Of a stretch of 25,834 nt of DNA, positions 17,059-25,582 are shown piece by piece. Location: the NCBI GenBank assembly GCA_001275005.1, contig JWZX01001835.1:1-25834 (forward strand), in the 5' to 3' direction. The notes beneath the pieces were generated by a model. It was not told the origin of the DNA, did no database searches, and was given only the letters and a program-made list of their open reading frames with translations. The position numbers and the translations under genes were made by a program. Origin of the DNA: Chrysochromulina tobinii. Its lineage: Eukaryota; Haptophyta; Prymnesiales; Chrysochromulinaceae. Every line of letters begins with the position of its first letter. Position 1 is the stretch's first letter.

Positions 17059-18570
17059 ATGCCCAACTTTGGTGCGAAAAGACACCTCATTGCGCTGTTG
17101 CGCTCTGGTGTAGGGAGCGCAGCAGCGCACCGTGTCGTCACGTCCCAACTCTTTGGGATCATGCTCGTAGGGCACCTCGCAACATGGTGGGATGGAGGCA
17201 TCCAGCTCTCTGGTTCCACACACAGATCGACTTGCCAACGTCCGCCACCAGCCCTGAGCATGCCGTCTGCCCCACAGCCACTCTCGCTTGATGTGGGCAA
17301 AAAGGAGCTCTTTGACACTTTCCGCTTGCACGACAAAGCTGGTCCGGCCACAGGGTCACTGCTGGCACGACAGTCGAACGGCCTTGCTGCCTTCAACAAC
17401 GCCTCCGCCTTGCCGAGGACGACTGTTGATAAATCACCCACAGGGTCTCCGCAACGGATTATCGCGCCGGTACGGGCCGAGGATGCCACCACGATGCGAC
17501 GCGATGCGATCGAAGACGACATACCAGGGTTCCAAGGACTAAAAGACCGTGGAACACGGCCACCGCCGCCTGAGCACCTTCGGCCCGGCGGCGTGGGCCG
17601 TCGCGCTCTGCCCGAGCTTCTGCCCTTCAATGATGGCTCAATCTTGCAGATGATTGCGGGCCACAGAGACCTAAGCGAACGCGCTCGTGCCGACCCAATG
17701 GTGAACGAGCTTGGACGCGGCTCTGGGCTCCAACTTACGGCAGTCCCTAGAGCGGAGCACGACGAAGCCGTGTTCAATGCGACCATCGGAGCAGCCAAGA
17801 AGAGCGCGGGCGCATTCGAGCGCCTGATGACGGATAGCACCCCCTTCTCACTGAATGGCGAGGCTCCCTCCGCATATTCCGATCATCATCATGATCCACG
17901 AAGGCGATCCACCGACGTTACCATGGTTGGCGAGGATGTGCGCAGGCTCGTGGAGCGCAACTCGGACTTCGAGCGTCGCCTGCTCGAGGACCCGCCCGAC
18001 GAAAGCAAGACGAAGTGGAGGCTTGGTGACCCGGAGCCGTTTCGCATCGACTTCTCAAAGGCGCGGATTCATAAGAATCACCTCGATCCCAATCAAGCGG
18101 CTTGGCGGGAGCCCGACAAGCAGCCCTTTCGCATCGATGGCTCGGTTCCTCGCACTCTCGAACAGGCCGTCGATCGAGCAAATGCAGGCGCTGCAGCTCC
18201 ATACGCTGGCGCGTCTGTCAATGCGCGCCGTTATTCGGATATGCACTTAAATTTCCGGCCCGAGGCAGCGGGCGTGGGGCGTCGGTACGCTCTCTACAGG
18301 GGAGTACACGACGCAGAGAGCACGCAGCTCGACGGACAGGAGGCCCACGAGAGCGACGGATTCACCTTTGGACCATTGGCGAGCGGGCCGCGGATCGGGC
18401 CAATGCGGTCAGACATTGTGGCATCGGGTGGAGACGTCGGTACATGGAGGCACTGTGACTCGGGGACATCGGGGCTGTCCTGGAGGGAGCTTCAACGCCA
18501 GGGCGTCTCTTTGAAGTCATCGGCGAGTGAGTCGGCGATGTATGGAGTCGGAGGGCGACGGTATCGGTAA
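17059..18570 (+). CDS. Protein of unknown function, intrinsically charged
   Basis: A long open frame ending at TAA 18568-18570. I do not recognise the family. The first in-frame ATG is at 17059 (503 residues); a later ATG at 17260 is a good alternative because the sequence becomes more protein-like there (LSLDVGKKELFDTFRLHDKAG), while the preceding ~67 residues look like translated leader. The protein is hydrophilic, with Arg/Asp/Pro-rich stretches (DIPGFQGLKDRGTRPPPPEHLRPGG). A loose internal repeat WRxxDxxPFRID (WRLGDPEPFRID, then WREPDKQPFRIDGS) is visible near 18019-18142. No membrane helix, signal peptide or enzyme motif is seen. It is flanked by unrelated genes, so context gives no hint of its job. 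Confidence 0.6.
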   Translation: MPNFGAKRHLIALLRSGVGSAAAHRVVTSQLFGIMLVGHLATWWDGGIQLSGSTHRSTCQRPPPALSMPSAPQPLSLDVGKKELFDTFRLHDKAGPATGSLLARQSNGLAAFNNASALPRTTVDKSPTGSPQRIIAPVRAEDATTMRRDAIEDDIPGFQGLKDRGTRPPPPEHLRPGGVGRRALPELLPFNDGSILQMIAGHRDLSERARADPMVNELGRGSGLQLTAVPRAEHDEAVFNATIGAAKKSAGAFERLMTDSTPFSLNGEAPSAYSDHHHDPRRRSTDVTMVGEDVRRLVERNSDFERRLLEDPPDESKTKWRLGDPEPFRIDFSKARIHKNHLDPNQAAWREPDKQPFRIDGSVPRTLEQAVDRANAGAAAPYAGASVNARRYSDMHLNFRPEAAGVGRRYALYRGVHDAESTQLDGQEAHESDGFTFGPLASGPRIGPMRSDIVASGGDVGTWRHCDSGTSGLSWRELQRQGVSLKSSASESAMYGVGGRRYR

Positions 18571-19139
18571 AAATATAATGGGCTTTTCGCGGGCCGTCCA
18601 GGCGTGGCTGACGACCCGGCGGGGGCGACAGTTTGCAACTTCGTCTAGTACCGTGTAGCTACCCCGCTAAGCGGCATAAATTGATAATTATGCAACACGA
18701 ACAGCTCCTCGAAAGGTGGCGGGATAATGCGAGTCGAACGTTGCGAATTGCACGATTTGGCAATTGGGCGGCGTTTTACTAACGGTTGAAGACATAAAAG
18801 AAAAAGAAGAAGAAGGGAAAGGTAGGAGAAGGAGAGAAGAGGGAGTCTGTAGCTCCCCCAATTGCACGACGTCGGACGCGTGATGGAAGCTCGGCTCAAC
18901 GCAATTTTCTAAAGCTCGAACACACAGGCCGGGCTGTGCTGAGCGCTTTCGAGAAGGCGGTTGTTCCTCGTCTGCGTCTCACTGGACGTGTTACTCCAGC
19001 GGCTATGCGCCGTTCTTGCGCCCACGGCCCCACGCGCCACGACAGTCGGGGGCCGAGCGCCTCGCCCGCCATCCACCTTGATCGTGTGTCAGCTGCCTGC
19101 TGCCGCCTCTACCTTCGCTGCTGTCTTCAACGCCCCGTG
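18571..19139. other. Convergent intergenic region with purine tract and fossil gene end
   Basis: These 569 bases lie between the convergent unknown gene (+) and TPR gene (-). The part at 18575-18800 is AT-richer than its surroundings. A 50-nt purine run is at 18796-18845. A second copy of the last codons of the TPR gene is at 19089-19133. An 84-codon minus-strand frame over the purine tract is low-complexity and not called. Confidence 0.5.
18796..18845 (+). repeat. 50-nt polypurine tract (one interruption)
   Basis: All bases from 18796 to 18845 are A or G except T at 18823, with GAA/AGG-rich repeats. On the minus strand it is a long polypyrimidine run in the presumed 3' flank of the TPR gene. 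Confidence 0.85.
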
Positions 19140-19184
19140 TCAGTGGCCAGCTGCCGCCTCTACTTTGGCTACCTCCTTCAACGC
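19089..19184 (-). repeat. Tandem duplication of the last 15 codons of the TPR gene
   Basis: On the minus strand 19184-19140 encodes ALKEVAKVEAAAGH plus TGA. After two codons, in the same frame, 19133-19089 encodes ALKTAAKVEAAAGS plus TGA. The two 45-nt units match at 36 positions, with a period of 51 nt (17 codons). Confidence 0.85.
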
Positions 19185-20879
19185 CGTGCGCACCATCTCA
19201 AGCTCCTCGTTCGCCTCACGCCGCTGGGTTTCGTCAGACGCGTGCGACTGGCATGCATGCAGGTGCTCCTCCGCCTCGAGCAGCGCCGTCTTGCACTCCT
19301 CCGACCCCAAGGCGTTCTGATCGAGCGCGACGCGTTGCTTGAGGAAGGCGAGCATGCGCCGCGCCTGGTACTGCGTGCGGCTACCCACCACCCAATTCCG
19401 CAGCCGACGCATCTCCTTATCGAGATTACTGACCACCTCAATCCCGAGCGCGTCGCGCGTCACGAGCTGCACGTCCTGCTGCGTCGCCGCGGCTGCCACG
19501 TACGCTTCGAGCTGCTCGATCGCAGGGCGCACGGCCCTCTGGTTGTATAGGGCCATCCCTGCAAAGTAGCGAGCGTACGCCGTCCCAAGGGGCGGCTCGA
19601 CCAGCTCGTCGCCGTTGCGAGTCCGCAGATCTCGAGTCCGCAGATCGGCCTCGAGGCGGAAGTAGCTCGCAAAGTGCGCCGAGGCTGCCTCCCACTCGCC
19701 GAGCTCGGCCGCCACCAGTCCGAGCCAAAAGAGGGCCCTCGCCTCCTCCGCCCTGGCGCCTCCATCCCGGGCGCACTGCAGCGCCGCGTCGCAAGCCTCG
19801 CGCGCAGCGCTTGCGTCCTTCACGGGTGGCTCCTTCTCGAGCACCTCAAAGATCGCCATGTCGACGAACTCGCGCGCTGGCACCGTGCCGAGCAGCGCGG
19901 CCGCGCCCTTGCGCAGCAGGTCGTCGCACTCCTGGCGTGCGTCCGCCTTGGCCACGCTGCCCGCCGCGAGCCGCGCGCCACCGAAGCCTTTGCCTGCGAA
20001 GAGTGCGCGGTCGGCGGCCCGTTGCCGCTGCTTGACGGCTTGCTTGGCGCGCTGGAGCAGCTCGAGCACCGGGCGGCTCCCCCCCGCTGGGAGGCTCGCC
20101 GCGCGCTCGAGCAGGGCGACAGCGCGCTCGGGATCAGCGTGCTCGAGCCGTTCAAGCCAGCTCTGTGCGCTGCGTAGCAGCAGCTTGATGAGATCTTCTC
20201 CTTCGGGCGAGCAGCGCAGACCGCTCTCGCAAAGCTGGGCCGCGAGCTCATGCCGGTGCAGCTTGAGTGCGCACAGCGCTGCGTTCGAGAAGCACGGGAT
20301 GCACACGCGTAAGGCCTCTAGATCGTAGAACATCTTCGATGGGTTGGAGACCCATCCGAGCCGCTGCATGAGCTCGACGGCGACCACGTACGTGCGCAGC
20401 GCCCACGCGAGCCTGCCCTCCTTGAAGAGCCGATTGCCGGCCTCCTTGTACTTCCCGGCGAGTGCGGTCGCGAAGGTCGTGGTGGAGTTGGCCTCTTCGA
20501 TCGCGGTCGGCAGCATGGGACCCACTGCGGCGTCGTAACCGATATCCACATCTTCGACCGAGGCCAGGAGTACTAACGCGGCATGATTTGCAGCGGCAAC
20601 GGCAGCTGCCAAAGTGCTGGTCGTCGAGGCTGACTGCTGCACAGCCTCTATGGGCACATCGTTGAGGACGAATCCGTCCTCGAAGCGCAGCGTGAGAGTG
20701 AGCGTGTCTCCAGAGTCTCTGTGCAGCTTCTTAACCGTCGCAAATTCCAGGTCGAGACCTGACTCGCGTCGTGCAAGCACCTTAGTGCCGACTGTGGGCG
20801 CCGACGCCTGAGCGGTGAAGACGGGTTGCAACCCGCCAGTGAACAGATCTGACGGAGGCGGCGACGGCGGCGGCTCCAT
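19140..20879 (-). CDS. TPR protein with N-terminal Tudor-like segment
   Basis: A 579-residue soluble protein starting at the ATG at 20879. Residues about 28-82 (VGTKVLARRESGLDLEFATVKKLHRDSGDTLTLTLRFEDGFVLNDVPIEAV) look like a Tudor/SGF29-type beta-barrel, which in known proteins binds methylated Lys/Arg or mediates protein contacts. A TPR-type repeat begins near residue 142 (GKYKEAGNRLFKEGRLAWALRTYVVAVELM), followed by a conserved-looking second repeat (CFSNAALCALKLHRHELAAQLCESGLRCSPE), as in TPR co-chaperones. More helical repeats follow (ARALFWLGLVAAELGEWEAASAHFASYFRLE; YARYFAGMALYNQRAVRPAIEQLEAYV). The C-terminus is a charged helix (ETQRREANEELEMVRTALKEVAKVEAAAG). The partner is unknown; scaffold or co-chaperone is an inference from the TPRs. 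No intron is needed. Confidence 0.8.
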   Translation of the reverse strand: MEPPPSPPPSDLFTGGLQPVFTAQASAPTVGTKVLARRESGLDLEFATVKKLHRDSGDTLTLTLRFEDGFVLNDVPIEAVQQSASTTSTLAAAVAAANHAALVLLASVEDVDIGYDAAVGPMLPTAIEEANSTTTFATALAGKYKEAGNRLFKEGRLAWALRTYVVAVELMQRLGWVSNPSKMFYDLEALRVCIPCFSNAALCALKLHRHELAAQLCESGLRCSPEGEDLIKLLLRSAQSWLERLEHADPERAVALLERAASLPAGGSRPVLELLQRAKQAVKQRQRAADRALFAGKGFGGARLAAGSVAKADARQECDDLLRKGAAALLGTVPAREFVDMAIFEVLEKEPPVKDASAAREACDAALQCARDGGARAEEARALFWLGLVAAELGEWEAASAHFASYFRLEADLRTRDLRTRNGDELVEPPLGTAYARYFAGMALYNQRAVRPAIEQLEAYVAAAATQQDVQLVTRDALGIEVVSNLDKEMRRLRNWVVGSRTQYQARRMLAFLKQRVALDQNALGSEECKTALLEAEEHLHACQSHASDETQRREANEELEMVRTALKEVAKVEAAAGH

Positions 20880-20895
20880 CTAGAAAACGAAAGGT

Positions 20896-20909
20896 CCGGT
20901 ACCGGTACC
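20896..20909 (-). promoter_or_regulatory. ACCGGT palindrome just upstream of the TPR gene start
   Basis: Positions 20896-20909 read CCGGTACCGGTACC, containing the 10-nt palindrome GTACCGGTAC (20899-20908), 17 nt upstream of the ATG at 20879 on the minus strand. The same core clusters before the beta-helix gene. A regulatory role is inferred from position and symmetry only. Confidence 0.4.
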
Positions 20910-21110
20910 TTAAACTTCGTCAATGACAAAGTTCGCACGAATTACCCCGATGCTGCACAGCGCCCGCATCGACCGCTCGGGTCGAAGAACAGAGCCTGTC
21001 ATCCTTTGCATCCTTCGCCTCGTCCCGTTTAGCTTGTAGCTCTCTCGCTCTCGCTCCGTGGCGCCGGCGCGTCGCCGTGTCTCCCGTCTGGCTCTACGGT
21101 CGCTGGCCGC

Positions 21111-23975
21111 TCAGCGCCATCCCTGCTGCGGCACGCCTCCCGGGCAGTGCCATCCCTGCTGCGGCACGCCTCCCGGGAAGCAACCATACCCATACCCAGA
21201 GGGTACAGTCGGGAAGCTGCTCGGAACCGTCGCCTGCAGGTGCCACGGCGTGCCGGCATGTGGGGGCGGCGTCACGACCAGGCCGGCTGACGCACTCGCG
21301 GCTGCTGACTGCTGCCGCTTGGCCAGCGCCGCGAGCTTGTTGGCATGGATGCGCGCCTTCTGTTCCTCGCTCAGAGAGGGCGTCTGCGGCTGTGGTGCCG
21401 GCGGCTGACCAGCCGCGCCTGCCCCAGCCGCCCAGCCGCCGCTGCCGCCGCCTCCGCCGGCAGCGTGCGCGCCGTCGTGAGCGTCTGGCGCGCTGCCGGC
21501 GGCGCCGCTCCAGCGAGGGTCGTCGCTGGCCTCTGCCTCGAGGGCCGCGTAGAAGTCGACTACCTTGCGGTGCGCGACCACCTTACCGGGCGCAAACGAG
21601 ACGATGCGCGTCTGCTGGAGCGAGACGGCACGCGAGAGGGCGACGTAGGCCTGGCCCGCCTCGAAGCAGCTCGAGAGTTCGACCTCGAGTGACGGGATCG
21701 TCATGCCCTGGCTCTTGTGGATCGAGATGGACCAGGCGAGCTTGAGAGGTACCTGTGTGCGGCTCGCTACTGTGCGTCCACCCTCCTCAACTGTCCACTC
21801 TTCGGGGTACACGACGCGCGTGAGCCACCCGGCGGCACCGGCGAGCGGGTCCACCTGGAAGGCGACGCGCGGCACGAGGGGCGGCATGTCCTTTGGGTGC
21901 ATCGTGACGCGCTTGAGACGCTCGTCCACTGCGGGCGCCTCGAAGCCGGTGACTACGCCGCGCGAGCCGTTGACTAGCTTCGCTTGCTGGTCGAGGTTCT
22001 TGAGAAGCATCACTTGCGCGCCCAAGCGCAGCGAGAGGCGCGGCTGCGCGATGCAATCCTTGATCAGGTTCGGTGCACCCTCGTCATAGCTCATCCAGAT
22101 GCGCAGCGCCGCCCCCTCCCCATGCGCGAGAGCATCGAGACGCATCTGATTCTCGCTGTCCGAGGACTCATTGTTCGGATACAGGCGCGTCGACAAGAAG
22201 AGACCGACGGGCGGCGCGCCCGCGCCGGCTGGCACCGGGAAGGCGACCATGGCCGGTGACGGCTCGCCACCGGCGTCGGCGGGCGGCGCGGCGGCGGTCG
22301 CGATGGGTTGGGGCGCTTGGGCGGTCGACGTGAGCGGCGGCGCGCCGCCTCGCGCGCCGCGCACAAACTGCTCCGGGGGGTGGCTCACATGATGCTGGAG
22401 CTGCGCGATCGAGAAGGGCGAGAGGCGCGCACGGCGCATCTCGTCGAGCAGGGCAATGAAGCCCGCCTCCTTTTGGCGAAACGTCTTCGTCAGCACGATG
22501 GGCAGCAGCTGAGCCTCCCGCCAGGCATCCGTCTCAAAAAGGAAGCGTACTGTCGGATCGCGCTCCATGCCTACCGGCGGCAGCTGGAAGAAATCGCCGC
22601 ACAGCACGAGCTGGATGCCACCAAACGGCTCGTCCGACGGGTCGTGCGTCGTTGGCATGCATCGGGCGCCGCGCACCGTGCGCGCGACGAAGTCGAGCTT
22701 CTCGAAGAGGGTGCCATCGAGCATGCTGATCTCATCGATGACGAGCGCGCGGCAAGAGAGCCAGCGCTTGCACACGGCTTGCTTCGACGCGACCTTGTCG
22801 GCGAGCTCCTTGGCCGAGTCGCGCCCGAGCCCGATGCCAGCGAAGGAATGCACGGTTGTGCCGCCCAGCGCGCATGCGGCGATCCCAGTCGAGGCCGTCA
22901 CGAAGACGGCTTCTCTGCCGTACATCATGCGCAGCAGATCGATGATGCTCTTGAGCGTGTAGCTCTTGCCCGTGCCTGCGCCGCCCGTGAGGAAGATGCT
23001 GTCACCCTGGCGGACCGCCTCGGCCGCACGCTGCTGCTCGTTGCTCATCTGCGGCGCTGCTGACGGTTCGTCCGATGCCAAGAGCGGGGAAGATCCCTCG
23101 GCCTTGGCGGCCGCCGCGTCGTCGGCGGCCGTCGGCGCATCGACGCTCCCCGCGACGCTCTCGCTCTTCGGACGCGCGTGCTCGGCAACGCACCGCAAGA
23201 TGGAGTCGCCGTACGAGTCTGCCTTGGCCTTGCCAATGCCGTTGATCTCGAGCAGTTGCAGCCGGCTCGTCGGCCGCTTGTTCGCGATCATGGCGAGCAC
23301 TTGGTTCGATGCGACCTGGTACGCCGGCTTACCCTCGGCGAGCCGTGCGCGCAGCGCAACGAGCGCCTGATAGAGCGAGATGTTCTCAAGCTTGACGCCA
23401 AGCTCTGAGGCCGACGGGCCGCGCGATCGCTTCGCCGCTGCCACCTCGCCGCCGTCTTGGCCCGCCGCCGAGAGCGCGTCGGCCCAAGTGGGCGGCTTCG
23501 GTGCCTCTGTCAAAGACGACGGGTGCGGCACGACCGGAGGCAGCGCGGGCGGCTGAGATGTCGACTGTGGCAGCGGCTGCAGCGGTCCGCGTGCGCACAA
23601 GGAAGAGCTGGGAGAAGCGTGAAGTGGCCATGCGGGCAAGTAGGCTATCGCCTGTTCCACTGCCTGCACTGCCTGCGCAGCACGGGCTCGCACCCCGCTG
23701 TCACCGTTGCAGCGCGCGAGCCGGTTGAGGACCTGCGGTGCACGCGCAAGCGGCCGCCCCGCCTCGCCCTCCCAGTCGCCGCGCTGGGCGATCTGTTCGA
23801 TCGCCTCACAGCATGCAGCGCACAGGGTTGTGCCCGATGGTGAGGCAGCGCTGGCATTCAGCCACGAGAGGAGCTTATCCACGTCTCCGATGGTGCCAGT
23901 GGAGGCGAGCGCTGTCGCCTCTTTGAGCTGGTCATCTGTGGCGGACGACTGGCATCGTGAGAAGAGGAAGTCCAT
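21111..23975 (-). CDS. Pif1-family DNA helicase with N-terminal HRDC domain
   Basis: Superfamily 1B 5'-3' DNA helicase of 954 residues, ATG at 23975, no intron. Residues 1-110 are helical with a possible HEAT-like unit. A Pro-rich linker leads to an HRDC-like domain (about 200-263, LYQALVALRARLAEG to LLEINGIGKAKADSYGDSIL), a nucleic-acid-binding module better known from RecQ helicases and RNase D. The helicase core follows: Walker A GGAGTGKS (Lys337), motif Ia TASTGIAA, Walker B VIDEISMLD, motif III LVLCGDFFQLPPV (DFFQLPPV is diagnostic for Pif1), motif IV TKTFRQ, then HKSQGMTI and VALSRAVS at the end. A Gly/Ala/Pro-rich insertion sits between motif IV and the distal motifs. The C-terminal tail has Gly runs, a helix (LSEEQKARIHANKLAALAKRQ) and two PGGVPQQGWH repeats. 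A role in genome or organelle DNA maintenance follows from the family; compartment cannot be read. Confidence 0.92.
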   Translation of the reverse strand: MDFLFSRCQSSATDDQLKEATALASTGTIGDVDKLLSWLNASAASPSGTTLCAACCEAIEQIAQRGDWEGEAGRPLARAPQVLNRLARCNGDSGVRARAAQAVQAVEQAIAYLPAWPLHASPSSSLCARGPLQPLPQSTSQPPALPPVVPHPSSLTEAPKPPTWADALSAAGQDGGEVAAAKRSRGPSASELGVKLENISLYQALVALRARLAEGKPAYQVASNQVLAMIANKRPTSRLQLLEINGIGKAKADSYGDSILRCVAEHARPKSESVAGSVDAPTAADDAAAAKAEGSSPLLASDEPSAAPQMSNEQQRAAEAVRQGDSIFLTGGAGTGKSYTLKSIIDLLRMMYGREAVFVTASTGIAACALGGTTVHSFAGIGLGRDSAKELADKVASKQAVCKRWLSCRALVIDEISMLDGTLFEKLDFVARTVRGARCMPTTHDPSDEPFGGIQLVLCGDFFQLPPVGMERDPTVRFLFETDAWREAQLLPIVLTKTFRQKEAGFIALLDEMRRARLSPFSIAQLQHHVSHPPEQFVRGARGGAPPLTSTAQAPQPIATAAAPPADAGGEPSPAMVAFPVPAGAGAPPVGLFLSTRLYPNNESSDSENQMRLDALAHGEGAALRIWMSYDEGAPNLIKDCIAQPRLSLRLGAQVMLLKNLDQQAKLVNGSRGVVTGFEAPAVDERLKRVTMHPKDMPPLVPRVAFQVDPLAGAAGWLTRVVYPEEWTVEEGGRTVASRTQVPLKLAWSISIHKSQGMTIPSLEVELSSCFEAGQAYVALSRAVSLQQTRIVSFAPGKVVAHRKVVDFYAALEAEASDDPRWSGAAGSAPDAHDGAHAAGGGGGSGGWAAGAGAAGQPPAPQPQTPSLSEEQKARIHANKLAALAKRQQSAAASASAGLVVTPPPHAGTPWHLQATVPSSFPTVPSGYGYGCFPGGVPQQGWHCPGGVPQQGWR
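21116..21177 (-). repeat. 33-nt tandem repeat at the end of the Pif1-like gene
   Basis: A 29-nt sequence is repeated exactly at 21116-21144 and 21149-21177 (period 33 nt, 11 codons). It encodes PGGVPQQGW twice at the extreme C-terminus of the helicase, and keeps the frame. Confidence 0.9.
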
Positions 23976-24108
23976 GATCGAGACTCGTGAGACAGGAACA
24001 CTCGATCACTTCAAACTTTGGCGCGAGAGCGGACGAGCGCGCTGTCGATACATGTAATAAGTAGAGAAAGTCGGAAATGACTGTCCCGCGGTGTCTCCAA
24101 AGCCACAA
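23976..24108. promoter_or_regulatory. Compact divergent promoter region between helicase and pseudouridine synthase genes
   Basis: Only 133 bases separate the ATG of the Pif1-like gene (-) from the ATG of the pseudouridine synthase gene (+), so both promoters must overlap here or extend into coding sequence. The AT-richest part is ATACATGTAATAAGTAGAG near 24050. No defined motif is recognised. Confidence 0.5.
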
Positions 24109-25326
24109 ATGAAGAGATTTCATGCGTTTCCCAGATTTCCCACACAAATGGTACTCTCGTCTGCACTCGTCACGCCCTGCACCACCAGGATGCCGAGGCT
24201 CGACATGACGATGACGACAACAACTTCAGAGCACGATGTTCGCAAGGATGAACACTGGTGGAGGACTCGCCAGCTTTTAGAGCAGCGTGCTGCGCTCTTC
24301 ATGTCCGGCCTCAGCTCAGAACTTATTCAAGCCCTTGTACGAAACCCGGATCGTGGACTCGTAGCGGCTGTCGCCGCTGCTGCAATCGTCAACGAGCGGT
24401 CCGTGTGGCGAGCAGCAGCTTCGCTGAGACCGAATCCCTCCTTTTTCCACTTTGTGTTCAACAAGCCTGCCGGAGTGCTGAGCCAGCCAAACCAATTCGG
24501 CCGTCCGGAGGACGTCAGTGTTCATGATGCCCTGCCATCAGGCTACCCGAGAGTGCCGTTCGCAGGCAGGCTGGACGCCGACACGGAGGGCTTGTTGTTC
24601 TTCTCCGACGACGGGAAGCTGCTGCAGGCCCTTGCCGAACCTCATGCCGAGCCTGACTCCCAGCCTGCTGCTACGGAGCCAGAGGTCGACTGTCAAGTAG
24701 CAGCAGAGCTGACTGAGAGAGGTGTGAATGTGGCCAAGACTGTGACCAAGACTTACCACGTCGAGGTCGAGTTTCTCGTACCCGACTTGTACAGCGGCTG
24801 CGAGGATAGCCCTGCCGCTACGCTGGAGCGGCGGGTGGCGGCCGTGGCTTGCATGGCGCGGCCGTTGAACATCAAGGGCACGTTGAGCACGCCTGCTGAG
24901 GTGTGCCTCGTACCGCGGGCCTCACTCTCCGAGCGGGGGAACGAACCGCACGTCTTCTGGGTCTCTGTGGTCCTTCGGCAGGGCTTGAATCGTCAGGTGA
25001 GGCGGCTGTGCCGACGGGCCGGGCTGCGGGTGCGTCGCTTGGTGCGCGTCGCCTTCGGTCAGCTGCTCCTCGGCTCACTGGCGCCTGGCCAGGCGCGTGC
25101 GCTCACCGCGGCCGAGGTCTCGGCCTGCTACGCTGCTGCGGGCTTAGTCCCTGTGGCCTCATTGCCCTGTCCGGTCCCACCGCAAGGCGCTGAGCTCGTG
25201 GCAGCCCTCGCACTACTCGCCGACGACGGAATCTCCAGTTGTAGCACGTCGAGCAGCGGGGCGGCGATTTCCCGCGCGAGTCGACACCTCAGTGTGGCGA
25301 CTTTCGGCGAAAACTGTCTTCCGTAA
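24109..25326 (+). CDS. RNA pseudouridine synthase, RsuA/RluB/RluE type
   Basis: Isomerises uridine to pseudouridine in RNA; family members act on rRNA, and in algae often in plastids or mitochondria. The ATG at 24109 gives 405 residues; ATGs at 24148 and 24190 are alternatives. The first ~80 residues are not conserved and could include a targeting peptide (MKRFHAFPRFPTQMVLSSAL). I see no S4 domain. The catalytic domain starts at FVFNKPAGVLSQ, with the catalytic loop FAGRLDADTEGLLFFSDDG (Asp156). It continues with the family block TKTYHVEVEF, then LRQGLNRQVRRLCRRAGLRVRRLVRVAFGQLLLGSLAPGQARALT, which is diagnostic for this branch. A ~35-residue acidic insertion follows the catalytic loop, and a Ser-rich tail extends past the family's usual end. 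No intron is needed. Confidence 0.9.
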   Translation: MKRFHAFPRFPTQMVLSSALVTPCTTRMPRLDMTMTTTTSEHDVRKDEHWWRTRQLLEQRAALFMSGLSSELIQALVRNPDRGLVAAVAAAAIVNERSVWRAAASLRPNPSFFHFVFNKPAGVLSQPNQFGRPEDVSVHDALPSGYPRVPFAGRLDADTEGLLFFSDDGKLLQALAEPHAEPDSQPAATEPEVDCQVAAELTERGVNVAKTVTKTYHVEVEFLVPDLYSGCEDSPAATLERRVAAVACMARPLNIKGTLSTPAEVCLVPRASLSERGNEPHVFWVSVVLRQGLNRQVRRLCRRAGLRVRRLVRVAFGQLLLGSLAPGQARALTAAEVSACYAAAGLVPVASLPCPVPPQGAELVAALALLADDGISSCSTSSSGAAISRASRHLSVATFGENCLP

Positions 25327-25582
25327 CGATACGCCGCACCGTCCACTGATCGTTGTTATGTCTTCTGATCTGTAACAATTATATATATTGTACCGCTTGT
25401 AAAGAAAAACGTACAGCAGCCGTGCACACGCAGCTCGCGCACCGCCTTCACGCGGCTCGCAGCGCGCGTGGCAAGTTGCAAGGGTTGAGGGTTGACTACA
25501 AGGGTTACGCCGGACTGTAGATGCACCTCTTGCAGCCTGCCTCTGTGGCTGCTCGTGGCGCTCAGACATGGATCATTACGTC

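Noticed and set aside
18690-18770. tRNA-like TTCGACT stretch on the minus strand (near 18735)
   Set aside because: The sequences flanking the loop do not pair into a T-arm, and no A-box, anticodon arm or acceptor stem can be drawn.
18645-18899. 84-codon minus-strand frame with a hydrophobic Leu/Phe/Ser stretch
   Set aside because: The hydrophobic segment is just the complement of the purine tract; no supporting similarity.
20898-20909. ACCGGT motif as part of a mobile-element inverted repeat
   Set aside because: No transposase-like frame or matching terminal pair at a sensible spacing is present near any of the ACCGGT sites.
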